DNA of 64,000 nucleotides from Lepidostoma basale (lineage: Eukaryota > Arthropoda > Insecta > Trichoptera > Lepidostomatidae). Under the pieces are notes generated by a model. It saw only the letters and a program-made list of their open reading frames with translations. It did not search any database and had not been told where the DNA came from. The position numbers and the translations under genes are program-made. Below, one piece after another: positions 21,111 to 31,990 of this stretch. The stretch's first letter is position 1. Each line of letters begins with the position of its first letter. The stretch spans positions 1-64,000 of the forward strand of contig JAHDVF020000727.1 in the NCBI GenBank assembly GCA_022606425.2. Reading direction: 5' to 3'.

Positions 21111-21995
21111 ATTTAATGTGAAAGTTCAAGAATCAATAAATATCACGCTTTTTATTGATATTTTTATTATTCAGCGATACGAGTTCAAAGGTTGTTTTGC
21201 AAGGCGTAGACAACATAATAAAAATGATGCTTTTCCAGTTCGAGAGAAACGCTTCATAAACTGTGGATCACTGAAAATATTCAGAGTTACCGGCCGGAGC
21301 CTCGGTTGCCATAAACAACAGAATACTTGAACCTCGTGGAGTGATATTTCCTTGGTAGCACAGAGTAGCAAGGTTGGTGAAGTAATTTCCTAAATTTATT
21401 CTGCAATAAAGAAAACACGAGTAGTGAGAGATTCCCCATTATGATAGTGAGTTAACAAATATACTACCCACACATTAAAATGAAAGAAAAAACATTTTGA
21501 ACAACATATTTCAAATATTTATATTTGACTCAACTTTTGAAATCCTAATAATTAAAAGTCACATGATTGTGATTTGTTATTTCATGTAACAAATTTAAGT
21601 TTTGTTTAATATACGATATAAAAATTAATATAATGTTTTTGAAAAAACTTCTTTTTTTCGTATAACAACACTTTTATAAAAGTGTTACACACAAAAAAAA
21701 AGTTTTTCAAAAAAACATTATTTAAAATGTCAACACAAAGTAAACTTCAAAAAGAATTATTCTTCAATAATATAAAAAATAATCTTGCAAGAAGGGCCTA
21801 GAAACGTATATAAAAAGTAATAATAGAAAATACAGTATTCCAAAGTACAGATTATTTCTAGTAATCTTTTTTTTTTGTTCGAGTTTTTGTTTGATAGCAA
21901 ATGTTAAGATTGTCCATCTGACTGTTTCTTATTTTTCTTTCTTCGTTTCCTCATAATTGTAGGTCGTGATCCATGGAGTTGCCCTTGGCTAAAAC
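21111..21995. other. No gene recognised
   Basis: Positions 21160-21400 are less AT-rich with short open frames on both strands and no recognised family. A local inverted repeat lies at about 21620-21720 (aatgtttttgaaaaacttc / complement, through ataaaagtgtt). Confidence 0.4.
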
Positions 21996-21999
21996 AAAA

Positions 22000-22325
22000 C
22001 CAACTTCTCTCTTCTGACACCGATGGGAAGAGCAATCAATCAGCTAAACTCGATCTTCTCCGAGATCGACGTCTTTCATATTAGTTAAAATACGTTCAGA
22101 AGACATACGTATACTCTTGACTTAAGAGAATTTGTTGTTTTCCTTAAGTCTAACTATCTCTTGTACGTTCCTGGTATAATAAATTGAATATAATATATTT
22201 TACCATGAACAGGTGTATATTTTTATATATTTTGAAATATACTTTTTCTCAATAGATACGTTAAATTTTAATTTTGATTAATAAAGTAATATATTTAGAA
22301 AAATAAACTGATTTGATTTGATTAG
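22000..22325 (+). mobile_element. Family D retro-element copy with TGATT tail
   Basis: It ends aaaataaactgatttgattt gatt. The body includes accgatgggaagagcaatca and cgagatcgacgtctttcata, as in 8966-9262. No long open frame, so it is non-autonomous or a LINE 3' UTR. Confidence 0.6.
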
Positions 22326-22329
22326 AAAA

Positions 22330-23955
22330 AAGCCTCCCGTCGTCACCGTTTCTGCAATTTGTTTCTGCAACAGTTTTTAATCCTGTTTAAGCAATATTCA
22401 TCTTAAATAAATACAGAAGACGAGTGTTCGTATTATTATATATATGTTTTTATATAGCAATAATATTTTATATAAGTCAATGGATGCCGGTATCATCAGA
22501 CGTTACACTCGACTGGTATTACAGTTAACTAATATATTGATTACTTACTTTTATTTTTACTAATAACTAAATGATTATAAATACTCATTATGTTATCACC
22601 GTTTTTAAAAAAGGTTCAAGCAGCAGTAGGATGCATTATGTATTCTTCGAAAAACTTTCGCACATCATTCCTAGCTTTATTGAGTAAATATAACGTTATT
22701 TTTATCAACTAATAATATTTGATCCTCTTTGGGGTTTTAATTTCATTAAAAGAGATTAATAAATTCAGAAGTTCAAAATCAGCAGAAACCTCGCGAATTA
22801 AAATATAAAAACCATTTAAAACACCCGAGTTAATTAAAAAGTATTCCAAAGTCCTGACACAGCCAAACTGCAGACAAATTATAATTGAGTAGACCAGAAT
22901 TCCGTGCAAGAGGCTTGTAAGCATGTAAGATGAAGTTTGTATGATTCCCGAGTTATGATTACAGGCAGCCGAAAGTTCGGTAATAACTTAAAGCCGTCCC
23001 GCGGGAGCGAGAAAAGCTTCCGGCTCAACATTGATTGTTTCTTTTTACCAAATCGCATGTTTAGTTCGAGTTCGTGAGGAAGTTAAAGTCGGAAAAGGCC
23101 GGAAAAATGCTTATTTACTCAGACAACCTACCCGCTTTTTTCGTTGCTTATTTAACGTTTTATTTAAAGTTCCATAAACAACTTTTAATTTCTGCAAACG
23201 CTTCCGCAGCACGATCCAGACATCTTGAAAATTGAAACAATGCAGAGAATGGATGTAAAAAAGAAATGCCACTGAGTTTCAAGTCGTAATGTGAACCGGG
23301 GTTATTAGTGGGGAATAATTTGCAGATTCCAAGGCGCATTCAGGAGATTCTTCCAAATTAGGGGAAAATATTTCGCTTTAGTATTGTATAACTCTGGTTC
23401 ACTTTGGTTCATTTTAAAATCATTATCTATTCAAGTGTAAAAAATCTGTATTGCTTTTATAACAAAGCGAATTTATTGTTACATTGATAGGTTTTTGTTA
23501 ACAAGGAAAATCACTGATCATTAAAATATTTTTGAAATATTTAAGTTATACGTTTGTTCACTTTTGAGTATATAATATTTGTAAACGTTATAGCCAAAAT
23601 AAATAAATATTTGCAGAAACGACGTTCAATGTTCACCTATACAATAATTTTACTCTCAAGACCTTCGAAATCAATTCTTTGACATATCTTCTAAATGTGG
23701 CTATAAAAAGTAAATAACATAAGTATCTGCATTTTATTCTGCTTTTATGCATCTTCGTTTAAATAATTAGTATTATTTGTATCTTTTTATAGGTTATTTT
23801 GTATCTTTTCATAGGTTTCACTTAAAAGGAGTGTATTTTTAAGTAATGGCGTGATAAAATAAAAATTTAATATACGAGAATATTATTAATACCTATACAC
23901 TAAATGTGCTTCAAAACGCTATTTGGATAATAAAAATTGTAGACTGCAAAAACAT
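22330..23955. other. No gene recognised
   Basis: Positions 22970-23390 are less AT-rich and lack repeats seen elsewhere in the window, so this could be unique host sequence. No splice-bounded frame was recognised. Confidence 0.35.
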
Positions 23956-23959
23956 GATG

Positions 23960-24190
23960 AAACTAGAATAAATAAATGCATATGATGTAAATGGAACTAG
24001 AAAAAGAAGAAATGGATAGTCAGTAAAATATTAAATGACGGCCACGTGAGCAGTCGGAGAAATCCACGTGCGTGAATGACGGGATCTATGAATGTTGAGG
24101 AAGCGATATAAGTATGTCAGGAAAGAACAGTGTAGCGGTTCATTATTTCTGCCTACCCCTTCGGAGAGATATTATGATGGCGAGTAAGTT
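23960..24190 (+). mobile_element. LINE A 3'-end fragment (degenerate)
   Basis: It matches the LINE A terminus: gatgtaaatggaactagaaa, gacggccacgtgagcagtcg, ttgaggaagcgatataagta, then cccttcggagagat. The TTAG tail is reduced to gagtaagttt. Many substitutions. Confidence 0.7.
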
Positions 24191-24194
24191 TAGA

Positions 24195-25340
24195 GTCATA
24201 TTAAATATATGTGAAATTCCAGTATTCAAAATACATTTTGTAATTCCATTATTTAAAATACATATATTTAAAAACGATGAATATTTCAAATATTTTATAG
24301 AATTTTACGAACACATGCAAATATAATTTGTATTATTGAAGTATTGTTTAGACAATTTAGGGTAAGAATGTAAAATTATTCCAGATTTAACGAAAACAAA
24401 TCGTATAATCAATACGTTACTTTCAAAACCTACACATTAAAGTACGGGGCGAGTAATAACTAATAACGTTTGGGTAATCTGTACCGAGCCCGAATTAAAC
24501 CTCGCCGTTATCAAAAAATCAATATCAGACAAATACTTCCAGGTCAAAAACTTACATTACGAAAGTAATCAAACTGAAGGTCTTTTCTTTTACACGCGAT
24601 ACGATCATTTCGTTAAAAGACGAAAGCTTTCTTTATTAAGAACCCGAAGTCTATCAGACAATCAATCAAACGCAGTACAAGGCAACTCTTCAAGTTTTCA
24701 CCAATTAAATTAATAATATCCAAAAAATTAAAAATCGAATCGGAATTCTAAGAAAAAGCTAGCGACATAATGATAAATGTGAATCGTATCAAGGTGTCCA
24801 CATATCAAAACCGAATAACCCTTTGATAATTCAAATTAAAAACTTGGAATAAATATCGTAGATGTTTACTTGAGTAGAATAGAAAGTAGGATAATATATT
24901 TAAAATTTTAATTTAAAATACTTTAAGATTACAATGTAATGCAGAGATAATTTATGTCTTCTATATTCGCCATCACACCGTGTTATGGATTCACAATTGA
25001 ATATATATAAATTCACTTTGTATTATGGCAACACATTATTATTTTTTTAATGACAGATATTTTTCGGTCCTCTTTCGTTCCTTCTTCTGTGTTAAATTTT
25101 TGACAATCAATTATTGTTACAAAGTAGCTATTTATTTAAATACTTTCTTTCATTCAATTTACACAATAGTGTAGCCACAATTTCATCTTAACACATGCCA
25201 ATATTTATTTTTTATTTTACCTACGGTATTTTTTTTCTTCAAAATTACGATGTATAATCATATCGATGGATTAAATTCCGTCACTCAGACAAAAAAAAAT
25301 TATTTGAATTAATCATGTTAAGTGGCATATTTAAAAAAAT
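24195..25340. other. AT-rich, no gene recognised
   Basis: Nothing assigned. Weak resemblance to the family f arm near 24960-25040 is not convincing. Confidence 0.4.
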
Positions 25341-25344
25341 TTAA

Positions 25345-25587
25345 GACTACAGGGGAAAAACAAGGAATGTCAGTTTAAATTCAAAATAAATGTAATAATG
25401 CCATCTAGCGGCATTTGTACGTATCTATCCACAATAGAATTTTCATATTCAAAAATCATGTGTGTCATCGACTATGGCCAGATAATCGATTGCTAATTGC
25501 TAAGAAATATATAGACTTTGATTAGCTTTATTCTCAATTTATTCAAATTAACCTTCTACTGACATTCCTTGTTTTTCCCCTGTAGTC
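25345..25587. mobile_element. MITE with perfect 29-bp terminal inverted repeats
   Basis: Left end gactacaggggaaaaacaag gaatgtcag (25345-25373) is exactly the complement of 25559-25587. The length of ~243 bp, the lack of coding capacity and the AT-rich interior fit a non-autonomous DNA element. The target duplication is not clear: the flanks are aatttaa and ttcaatt. The superfamily is undetermined. Confidence 0.8.
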
Positions 25588-25589
25588 TT

Positions 25590-26425
25590 CAATTCTATCC
25601 TTATATCATATGGCAGTTTATCGCGTAAAATACGTGTCAGATTATATAAATTTATTTGGTACCAATGAATTACAGTATTTGAATAATCGATGCAATAAAT
25701 AAATAACTGCGATTTTATTATCAAATCAATAATAAATTATTGTACCTTAGCCTTCGTAGCTCTTAAAATCTGTTGATACGATTATACAATATGACGATGT
25801 ACGGTGAGTAATTGCCTTGTTATATAATGTCTGTATAACTCAAAGAGTCGTCTACAAATCGCTATCTTGTTTGGTAACAATAGCCATGCACTCAAGACCG
25901 AATAAAACCTAAAGGAGAAAATAATTACAGTTCGAAGTTTTTATTGCAGCTATAAACAGAAAGTCTATCTTACACTCCTCATAGTTTGTTAAGCAAAATA
26001 ATTATTCTCGTCTTTTTTCTTCAAACAACGTAGTTCAAGTTGTTTGGATCATTTCTACGAAATGTACTACGAGTATTATTACATTTCCATTACTTTTCCA
26101 CACCGAACATATAACATAAATATGTACATATTAGGGTTTTCTGAATCAAAGTATGTTCAACTCATAAAATATGCATTTCTATACGATACAAGTAATTTTT
26201 CCATTATGAAAGGAAAAAAAAATCTCGTATATTGATATATTTCTCTAAATTTAGTTGATAAATTACAATATTCACGAAAACGAATATTTTCAAATAGTTT
26301 TTATTTTATTTTAAAGGTGTGACGAATATGCCTTATCACATGCAAAAATAAATAGGAAAAATGTTACACAATCTTGCAGTAACGTTTTCAATATTATTTA
26401 CTGTTACTTATAATTTTTTTTTTAA
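25590..26425. other. AT-rich, no gene recognised
   Basis: Nothing assigned; the 63-codon frame at 26044-26235 is low complexity. Confidence 0.4.
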
Positions 26426-26426
26426 T

Positions 26427-26820
26427 GTATACAAATACTTGTAGATAAATACTGGATTTTTACCCATTGTGAGTTAATCAATTTTTCAGGATTAATTGTA
26501 TCTCAATAGAAACAAAGATGTAATTTTTTTTTTTGAAACAGAATATGGTAATCTTAATAAATGGCGCTAATGTATTGTAGATTGAACTAAAAATGTGAAG
26601 TTATTTAAAAAATAGTAGCATATATACAAGTTCCAAAAATTTGTCAGACGTGGTGGTCGTAAGAAGGGCGGAATGGGGATTGTTGTTAACATAAAGTGAT
26701 CGCTAAACCCAACCAATGATAGGTCATAAGTCCTGTAAACGCCTTGACTACCATATTCTGTTTCAAAAACAAAAAAACACCTTCGTCTCTATTGAGATAC
26801 AATTAATCCTTAAAAAACTG
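26427..26820. mobile_element. Family M element, near-complete copy
   Basis: Inverted arms: ggattaattgtatctcaata (from 26489) and its complement ending near 26809, with inner gaaacagaatatgg and ccatattctgtttc. The outer left part acccattgtgagttaatca also occurs (as complement) beside the 48 kb copy. The interior has a unique ~150 bp including gtcagacgtggtggtcgtaa. No coding capacity. It contains the uninterrupted TTAA site used by piggyBac in the 2.6 kb copy. Confidence 0.7.
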
Positions 26821-26829
26821 TTACTTATA

Positions 26830-27560
26830 TTTTGATTTCAATACAACCAGAAATCAATTTTAACTATATTGAATCTAAAGCCAGTTTTTATGTTTTTTTC
26901 TATTTTCAATTGGGATAAATAAATTATTGTTATTAAAAAATAATACACATGCAATATGAACCATTTTGGTGAATTTATAATATCTCCTGTGCATAGGCAA
27001 ACTACCAAACACAAAATTTTACACCTGAATGTAAATAATGGTAATACCTATACACAAATATAATGTAACCTGATTTAAAAGGTTAATAAAAATTACAAAA
27101 AAGCTATTTTTTTAACAATACAAAACCTTATACTGTCGTTAGCGGTAATATTTTAAAAAGGTATCCGTATTGAAGGAGGTTTTTGTAGGCTAAAACATTA
27201 TAATGGAGCCGAGGTACGTAAAATCAGGGGACAGTAGAAGCAAACGCTTTGTTTAAAAGCTTCCGTCAGAGTACGATAATTACGTTGGCCGAGTAATTTC
27301 ACTTCTTTGTTAAATATTCTTTGACATGGTAAGAGCTTCGTTATTCTTTTAGAGGGTAGTTTCTTAGCCCCTGTATACGTTCGCCGCAAGCAGTGGCTTA
27401 ACATGAAATCTAATGTCAGATTTTGACAAAAAATCTAATAAAATATTTGTATTCTAAAATACTTCGTTTAAATAATAACATGTCGGTTGAATCACACCGA
27501 AAAACAAGGTTTTTAATCATTTATAACCCACAAGCACTTATTTATAAAATAACCTATTTC
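26830..27560. other. AT-rich, no gene recognised
   Basis: The minus-strand frame at 27198-27404 has no recognised motif. Confidence 0.4.
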
Positions 27561-27566
27561 ATTTGA

Positions 27567-27788
27567 CGATGACCTTCGTGGTAGAGTGGCAAGATATATG
27601 ACTGCCACACCGAAGGTCCCGAGTTTGATTCTCGGCAATTGCAGTGTGATTTTCGCACTTCTGTCTGGTGTAAAATTCACGTGAAAATAAAATGGTGATA
27701 GGTTAGCTACCTATCACATACCATTAGAATTAATATAAAAGTTTAAAAAGATTCAAATTGTATACAGTATTTTGGATCAAACGATCGT
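27567..27788 (+). mobile_element. SINE C, variant with gtatacag tail
   Basis: The tRNA-like head gaccttcgtggtagagtgg has an A-box-like stretch at 27579-27589; the B-box is degraded to gtttgattctc. The body has tctggtgtaaaattcacgtg and ggtgataggttagctaccta. The 3' end aattgtatacagtattttgg matches the variant tail at 50490-50560. Confidence 0.75.
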
Positions 27789-27924
27789 ACTTTCAATATT
27801 ATTACTCAATTAATGTCATTTTTTAAATATCACTGTATGTCATAATTTTGTATTAGTTCTGTGGACACTATTCTTTTCTAAATAAAATTATTCACTTTAT
27901 ATGTACTCGTAGTACTATCAGTCG

Positions 27925-28090
27925 ACCTTCGTGGCAGAGTGGTAAGAGCTCTGACTTCCACACCGAAGGTTCCGGGTTCGATTCCCGGTAATTGCATTAT
28001 GATTATCACACTGTCTATGGTCTGGTGTAGAATTCACGGGACAATAAAATGGCGATATATTGCAACCACATTTATAAAATAACATTTAAC
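27925..28090 (+). mobile_element. SINE C copy with intact pol III boxes
   Basis: The head has a perfect A-box TGGCAGAGTGG (27932-27942) and B-box GGTTCGATTCC (27975-27985), spaced as in a tRNA. The body tctggtgtagaattcacggg and caataaaatggcgatat is the SINE. The anticodon arm does not fold into a proper seven-base loop, so this is a tRNA-derived SINE, not a tRNA gene. The 3' end is truncated. Confidence 0.8.
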
Positions 28091-28094
28091 GAAA

Positions 28095-28800
28095 ATCTAA
28101 TACAAGAATAACAGTCAATTTATTTATATTAAAACATAATTGTTAGTAAAGAACATTAGGTTTTGGATTCTATCGTCTGGTGTATAATAGAAAATAGTAA
28201 GGCTCCCACAAAATATAAGTCAAATAATTATTATAATTGAAAATGAGAACACTTTTAAAATTTGTTAAAAGAACTCAGTAATAATAAAACTGAATATAGC
28301 TTAAAAGTTGAAATTAATTTCTTGTATATATCTTTTCACCTTATTCAACAAACAAATTTTATTTTTACAGTTTCAAAAGAACGCGTTTTATTCAAATTTA
28401 CGAACCAGAACTGTGCTGCCCCCTTTCGTCCAAGTTAAAACTTATTGACTTAAAATCAGATTTAATCTCACTCCAACAGGTAGGATTCCTGTAAATTAAA
28501 ATTCTCACTTTGTAGTTGAGTTATGAACGTAATAATTTATTTCCAGCCTTCAAGATAAAATATTTTCCCATTCAGAATTTTGAGAAACTCACAAAAGTAT
28601 AACGCGGCGGTGGTTAATTAGGTTAATAAATTTCAATTCTCAAAAGTACCCGTAATAATTATTACAATGCAATCTTTCCATGAAAACAAGTTTCAAAAAA
28701 TCTTTACTTACTTAATGTCAAAGGCACAATGATAAGTGTCACGAATGTTATTACAGTTAAATACTTAGTATTATTTAATTAATTCGAATTCTTCTTCATT
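28095..28800. other. AT-rich, no gene recognised
   Basis: Nothing assigned. Confidence 0.4.
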
Positions 28801-28809
28801 CTCAAATCG

Positions 28810-29215
28810 TGACATGCACGCTCGTCGATTGTTCGTACTTCGAACATAGTCGCCTTTCAGTAATTGATTAATTTGGCCATGGCATGTCTTCCTTGGCCTT
28901 CCTCGATACGCCATGTTTTATTTTTCATTCACACTACTTGTATATATCTTTTTAACCATTGTTCTCTCATCCATTCGTTCCATATGCCAAACCATCTAAG
29001 TAACCCTTTCTTAATTTTATTTAGGATTATTTGATTTTCATCCGCCTTACATTCCTTTCTTACTTTATCATTAGATATTCTATCATACATTGGTTTCTGT
29101 ACATTTTTCTTAGTGGCCTCATTTCTACGGCATTTATCATACTCTCATTCTTCTTCTGCCAATTGCAAGCTTCCCTTCCATACATAAGGATAGACACAAG
29201 AACTCCATTGTACAC
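28810..29215 (-). mobile_element. LINE A fragment (old copy)
   Basis: Minus-strand match to the LINE A C-terminal region from the RACMTRC-like part back to the GSEAW-like part, with heavy decay and stops. The terminal ~60 bp and tail are missing. Confidence 0.7.
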
Positions 29216-29424
29216 TCCCATATTTGCTTAAGTCGATATATTTCAATAGTTTAAGCATAGTATATAATTTATAAAAAAAATAATTTATAAAAAAAAAAAA
29301 TATTAATATATTATATTCCAAAGTGTAAATTTCTTCAATCTTCCATTTCTGAGTGTTATATAAATGATTTTTTTTTAATTTGAAATAAATATTTATTATG
29401 AAGAAAACGCAACACAACCAAATC

Positions 29425-29582
29425 ATTCAAATATTTTATGTCAGGCACCTGAAGAGTCAGAGAAATCAATGTGCACGCTAACACGATGCATGTATGTTGA
29501 GAAATCGAGAGTAGTATATTAGAAACAAATGTTGTGTGATGGCTCATAATTTCTGTGGCATAATGGTTAATTAGTTAGTTAT
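29425..29582 (+). mobile_element. LINE A 3'-end fragment (old copy)
   Basis: It retains gaagagtcagagaaatcaat, cacgatgcatgtatgttgag and a tggttaattagttagtt tail. Strongly diverged. It lies in opposite orientation to the copy at 28810-29215. Confidence 0.6.
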
Positions 29583-29584
29583 TG

Positions 29585-30000
29585 AAAAAATAATCGCAAT
29601 AATTGATTACATATAGTACGGAAGGCTAGGATTGGAATAAAATATTTTACAATATCTGTAAGGGTGAATAAAACTTGAATATGGAAGAGTAATTAATTGA
29701 ATTCACAAGAAGGAAACACATCATCTTTGCTAATTCAGTAGATTTGTCATTGTGGCATAATGCTGACGGCGTATTACAGGATCAATTACATTGAACAAGG
29801 CAAGCAATCAGCGCTGGGCCGGTGGGGTCATTGCTTACAAGCAAACAATGTCGAGAGAGACCTAAGCACCGAATAATAATTATTAGACCAGATTATGTAT
29901 TTAGTCCTTAATGCTCAAAGCCAAAGTAGCACATGCCGTATATGGATGATATGAAACATTTCAAATTTGGTAATGGTATCTGTATCGGACGTATGCAAAT
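29585..30000. other. No gene recognised
   Basis: Positions 29740-29990 are less AT-rich with no recognised product. This is the left flank of mariner. Confidence 0.4.
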
Positions 30001-30001
30001 A

Positions 30002-30853
30002 TTAGGTCCTTACATATGAAATTGGCGTTTTGCCGTACTGGCAACTTTGATCTCAAATATCTTCTCTTTGGTTAGGAATCCCAAATTCAAATTTATACAG
30101 CTATTTACTCAAGTATTTGTGTTTCGAAAATTATAATTCATTTGTTTTTCCTCAATTGTTTTTTTTCTTTGCGTCACTCAGTTTACAAAATGGAAAACTT
30201 GAAATATCGCGTTATTTACGAGTACGAGTTCCACCGTGGCACCAGTGCTCGGAGGATTAATGATGTGTATGGCGACGGTGCCGCAAAAGAAAACACAGCC
30301 CCGTGGACGGCCGGAGACCAAAGTTAATAATGAAGAATTGAAGGCTATTGTGAAAGCGGATCCATCGCAAACCACGTCCGAGTTAGCTGCAGGCTGCGGT
30401 GTTAGTGATAAAACTGTTTTAATCCACTTGAAGCAAATTGGGAAGGTGAAAAAGCTTGAAGGTGGGTACCTCACGAATTGAGTGAAGCAAATCAACAAAC
30501 GCGCGTTGACTGCTGCGTTGCATTACTCAACCGGCACAATAATGAAGGGATTTTGAATCGAATCATTACCTGTGATGAAAAGTGGATCCTGTATGATAAT
30601 CGGAAGCGCTCATAACTTCTTGTAAGGGAAAAAATTCAACTCCGATGGGGCAGTCCAAACCGACTTCAAAGATTTTATTGATTCCCGTCCGAATGGTTTT
30701 TTTAGTAAAGGGATCGATGAACTACCTATGAGATGGCAAAAGTGCATAGATAGCAATGGTACATACTTTGATTAAATAAATATATTATATTTAAAAAAAA
30801 TCAACTTTATGTTCCTCCCATACAAAACGCCAATTTCATATGTAAGGACCTAA
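30002..30853 (+). mobile_element. mariner-type DNA transposon, internally deleted
   Basis: Perfect 31-bp terminal inverted repeats at 30002-30032 and 30823-30853 (TTAGGTCCTTACATATGAAA and onward), flanked by TA on both sides (30000-30001 and 30854-30855), the target of the mariner/Tc1 superfamily. At 852 bp it is shorter than a complete mariner (about 1.3 kb). The interior is a broken transposase. Perfect TIRs suggest the copy could still have been moved in trans in the recent past. Confidence 0.92.
30190..30775 (+). pseudogene. Broken mariner transposase
   Basis: It starts at ATG 30190 with MENLKYRVIYEYEFHRGTSA (helix-turn-helix N-terminus). A deletion after the KENT motif shifts the frame into RGRPETKVNNEELKAIV and DPSQTTSELAAGCGVSDKTV. 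Another shift near 30460 precedes ILNRIITCDEKWILYDN, which carries the first catalytic aspartate. A further deletion removes the second and third catalytic acids. The end reads FKDFIDSRPNGFFSKGI, ELPMRWQKCIDSNGTYFD and stop. Clearly mariner by motif order; certainly inactive. The exact subfamily is not determined. Confidence 0.9.
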
Positions 30854-31034
30854 TAGATTATTATTTTATTTCATTATTTACAAAAAAGTTCATTTTATTT
30901 AATTAATGTTAGTAATTTTATATTAATTCAAGTTTTAATTTGTTTCTGTCATAAATAAGGCGGTCAGTAAGGAGTGGAAGCGCATAGTAACGAAGATGTG
31001 TGCAGTGGCTCTGACAAAATAAATCGATAGTATT

Positions 31035-31306
31035 ATTAATTGTTGAGGTTTTTGTTTTGTAAAACTCCATTATAATTATTATAATAATAAACGCGAATGT
31101 TTGATGGTTTTACTTTGTTTTTTAATTCATATAATCTCTTATACAAATATCAGTTACAAATTTGTTTCGCCTTATATAAATTCTTTCCCCCACCCTAATT
31201 TCTTTAAAATCAATATAAGGACACATTGTTTGGCGACTAGGTTCAGTTTGAAAATGCCCTCGCAAGGCGAAACAAATTTGTAACTAATATTTGTATAAGA
31301 GATTAT
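31035..31306. mobile_element. Palindromic insertion with 11-bp target-site duplication (family i)
   Basis: The 11-bp repeat tcgatagtatt at 31024-31034 and 31307-31317 brackets a 272-bp insert. The insert holds inverted arms: tctcttatacaaatatcagt tacaaatttgtttcgcc (from about 31135) and its complement ending near 31303. The right arm reads TTTGAAAATGCC..GGC GAAAC AAATTTGTA, a family E-like hammerhead order with U and A at core positions 3 and 8. About 95 bp of unique sequence precedes the left arm. Confidence 0.7.
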
Positions 31307-31317
31307 TCGATAGTATT

Positions 31318-31750
31318 CTCGGAAACGGTGGCCGTTTGTCGCGTCATTGTTAACAGCCAATCATAAACGCCGTGGTAACGGCAGTCGCGAAGAGTGTACT
31401 GAAATTCTCAGAAACGGTAGACCGTTGCCACTCTATCGCAAGTTGCTTGGTGCCGTGAAGGTTATATAAGCCGGTCGTGTTTGGAATCGGCACTCACTCT
31501 CACACACGCACTCACTCGCTGCGCGTCTGGAGGCTTTAGCGCTCCTACCTACATGAAAACCAGTCTTTGTAAGGGTTTTGAGCTACTGCCACCACTCTCT
31601 TCGCTTCAATTCCTGCACCGATCGCCGCAATTTAATAAAACTTGGTTTTATTACACCCAAGTATCATCACGCCGTATTCTCCGCTTTCACCATCTACAAT
31701 ATATCTCGAGACGAGCAGCAGTCAGCGACCTAAATAAATATTAATAGTAT
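31318..31750 (+). promoter_or_regulatory. Promoter-like or LTR-like block
   Basis: It contains gccaatca (CCAAT-type, ~31357), TATATAAG near 31464, an initiator-like tcactct about 30 bp later, and AATAAA at about 31635 and 31733. An imperfect direct repeat (attctcggaaacggtggccg at ~31313 and attctcagaaacggtagacc at ~31401) lies upstream of the TATA. This arrangement fits either a pol II promoter with a 5' exon or the LTR of a retrotransposon. No LTR partner or primer-binding site is visible. It was interrupted at its left side by the palindromic insert. Confidence 0.35.
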
Positions 31751-31874
31751 GGGGGGAGCAATCTGTCCCGTACAGCATCAAAATATTGAAATCTAAAGTT
31801 ATGTCAAAAATTAAATTGTATATATGAATTTTTTTACAAAAAGTTTATCATGAATTAAACACATATCGTGCCGT

Positions 31875-31990
31875 TGGCAAGATTGAATCTAAAGAATTGG
31901 TTCGCAGCAAGTGCAACATTTTTGCTTGTTCTTGGGATATCACTTGGACCTTTAATTTTTCGTAGTTTTCCGTTCTTTTTCAAATTAGGA
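31875..31990 (-). mobile_element. Possible LINE F 3'-end remnant
   Basis: The segment tctaaagaattggttcgcag caagtgcaac resembles the minus-strand LINE F end at 6990-7030. Short and diverged. Confidence 0.35.

Noticed and set aside
24960..25040. Further family f palindrome arm
   Set aside because: The likeness to tacactttgtatatacaac is weak and no core boxes or second arm are present.
27925..28000. tRNA gene
   Set aside because: The A and B boxes are perfect, but the anticodon arm does not fold correctly and the sequence continues into the SINE body found in several other copies.
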